Assembly (NCBI GenBank): GCA_035527455.1
Contig: DATLAN010000548.1
Location: forward strand, 1 to 6,321
Source: DATLAN01 sp035527455
Lineage (GTDB): Bacteria; Planctomycetota; Planctomycetia; Pirellulales; Thermoguttaceae
Direction: 5' to 3'
DNA: 6,321 nt
Shown: positions 5,211 to 6,321 of the stretch, piece after piece
Numbering within the stretch: the stretch's first letter is position 1
How the letters are laid out: each line of letters begins with the position of its first letter
Notes under the pieces: model-generated
The model's input: only the letters and a program-made list of their open reading frames with translations
Database searches by the model: none
Told to the model about the DNA's origin: nothing
Program-made: the position numbers and the translations under genes

Positions 5211-6321
5211 ATGGCCAAGACGTACCGAATTGCCGTCATCGGCGGAGACGGGACGGGCCCGGAGGTGACCCGCGAGGGCCTCAAGGTCCTCCAGGCCGCC
5301 GGCGAGGCCTGCGGCTTCGCGTACGAGACCCGGGACTTCAACGTCAGCGGCGACCGGTACCTGGAGGCCGGCGGCGACCCCAACGAGCCGTCGATCCCCG
5401 TCATCGGCGATGAGGAACTCGAGGAACTGCGCTCTTTCGACGCTATCTACCTCGGGGCCGTCGGGCACCCCGACGTGGCGCCCGGCATCCTCGAAAAGGG
5501 GCTGCTGCTGCGCCTGCGGTTCGAACTGGACCAGTACGTCAACCTGCGGCCGGTCCGGCTGTACCCCGGCGTCTGGACACCGCTGAAGGACAAGGGCCCT
5601 GAGGAGATCGACTTCGTCGTCGTCCGCGAGAACACCGAGGGCCTGTACACCGGCATGGGTGGCTGCCAGTACAAGGGCACGCCCAACGAGGTGGCCACGC
5701 AGATCATGTGCAATACGCGCCACGGCGTTGAGCGTGCCATCCGGTACGCCTTCGACCTCTGCCGCCGCCGAAACGACAGGAAGCGCCTGACGCTGGTCGC
5801 CAAGACGAACGTCCTGACGTACGCCCACGACCTGTGGTGGCGGGCGTTCAACGAGGTTGGCGAGGCGGACTACCCCGATATCGAGCGCGACTACAACCAC
5901 GTGGACGCCTGCTGCATGTGGTTCCTCAAGAACCCCGAGTTTTACGATACCGTCGTCGTCTGCAACATGTTCGGCGACATCATCACGGACCTCGGGGCGA
6001 TGATTCAGGGGGGGATGGGCGTGGCGGCCGGCGGAAACATCAACCCCGCGGGCGTCTCGATGTTCGAGCCGATCGGCGGCTCGGCTCCCAAGTACACGGG
6101 GCAGAACGTCATCAACCCCATCGCCGCCATTGCCGCGCTCGCCATGCTCCTGCGCGAGACCGGCAGCAACACGGGCGACGAGACGCTCGCGGCGGCCGGA
6201 GACCGCGTCGAGAACGCCATCATGGAAGTCACGCCCAGGATGGAGAGCCAGTCGGCCGGCCGCATGGGCTATTCCACCACCGAAGTTGGCGACATGGTAG
6301 CCGCAGCCGTTGCCGGCGCGT
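5211..6321 (+). CDS. leuB: 3-isopropylmalate dehydrogenase family protein, probably LeuB (3' end outside window)
   Basis: Member of the isocitrate/isopropylmalate dehydrogenase family, which carries out metal-dependent oxidative decarboxylation of a 2-hydroxyacid with NAD(P). LeuB makes the 2-keto acid precursor of leucine in the cytoplasm. ATG 5211 follows AGGAG with 7 bases of spacing. The frame runs 370 codons to the window edge with no stop, and the family length (about 360-380) means it is nearly complete. Visible elements: nucleotide-fold start IAVIGGDGTGPEV (7-19); substrate helix GLLLRLR (97-103) with R103; NLRP (111-114) with R113; VVRENTEGLY (137-146) with R139 and Y146; catalytic K198 (AKTNVLTYAHD); metal-binding D232, D256 and D260 (NMFGDIITD); and the cofactor loop GGSAPKYTGQNVINP (289-303). 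The stretch LDQYVNLRPVRLYPGV also resembles D-malate/tartrate dehydrogenases, and the loop carries K294-Y295 as in NADP-type isocitrate dehydrogenase. Family is certain; substrate is inferred from similarity to planctomycete LeuB as I remember it. Confidence 0.88.
   Translation, partial: MAKTYRIAVIGGDGTGPEVTREGLKVLQAAGEACGFAYETRDFNVSGDRYLEAGGDPNEPSIPVIGDEELEELRSFDAIYLGAVGHPDVAPGILEKGLLLRLRFELDQYVNLRPVRLYPGVWTPLKDKGPEEIDFVVVRENTEGLYTGMGGCQYKGTPNEVATQIMCNTRHGVERAIRYAFDLCRRRNDRKRLTLVAKTNVLTYAHDLWWRAFNEVGEADYPDIERDYNHVDACCMWFLKNPEFYDTVVVCNMFGDIITDLGAMIQGGMGVAAGGNINPAGVSMFEPIGGSAPKYTGQNVINPIAAIAALAMLLRETGSNTGDETLAAAGDRVENAIMEVTPRMESQSAGRMGYSTTEVGDMVAAAVAGA

Noticed and set aside
5112..5900. Minus-strand open frame (262 codons) opposite the dehydrogenase
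   Set aside because: Antisense to the conserved leuB coding sequence, with no recognisable motif.

Overview
The window looks like part of a chromosome from a planctomycete or close relative (PVC group). The basis is a DUF1501 gene followed by a secreted TIG/PPC-domain protein, a Tat-exported TIM-barrel 'sugar phosphate isomerase/epimerase' and the remains of a Tat-exported sulfatase. This gene set is typical of the large secreted catabolic repertoire of that phylum. The DNA is GC-rich throughout. The assignment is inferred from protein family content, since there is no rRNA marker here.

Layout. Positions 1-4340 (+ strand) read as one compact gene cluster: the 3' end of a DUF1501 gene, a 764-residue PPC/TIG protein carrying an inserted four-cysteine zinc ribbon, a Tat-type TIM-barrel gene, and a sulfatase gene that still has a ribosome binding site and start 10 bases behind its neighbour. 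The sulfatase is broken by an in-frame TAG, a one-base frameshift and loss of everything after about 75 codons. Positions 4341-4700 hold no gene I can recognise, only a short tandem repeat.

Positions 4703-4858 (- strand) form a complete initiator tRNA-fMet unit: a sigma70-type promoter (TTGACA, 16 bp, TACAAT), a 77-nt tRNA with encoded CCA, and a hairpin terminator. Directly upstream of the tRNA promoter lies a decayed C-terminal piece of a mutator/IS256-like transposase (- strand).

Positions 5151-6321 (+ strand) hold a probable promoter, a good ribosome binding site and an isopropylmalate/isocitrate dehydrogenase-family gene (probably leuB) running off the right edge with all catalytic residues visible.

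Working together: the left cluster is best read as an exported module for handling a polymer or sulfated carbohydrate, with its sulfatase now dead. The tRNA and leuB are housekeeping genes. The stretch between the two blocks shows gene decay and mobile-element debris around a tRNA gene. I see no clear new defence system, CRISPR array or RNA element. The most notable points are the dead sulfatase, the zinc ribbon in a secreted protein, the C1.U72 initiator tRNA and the NADP-type signature in the dehydrogenase.
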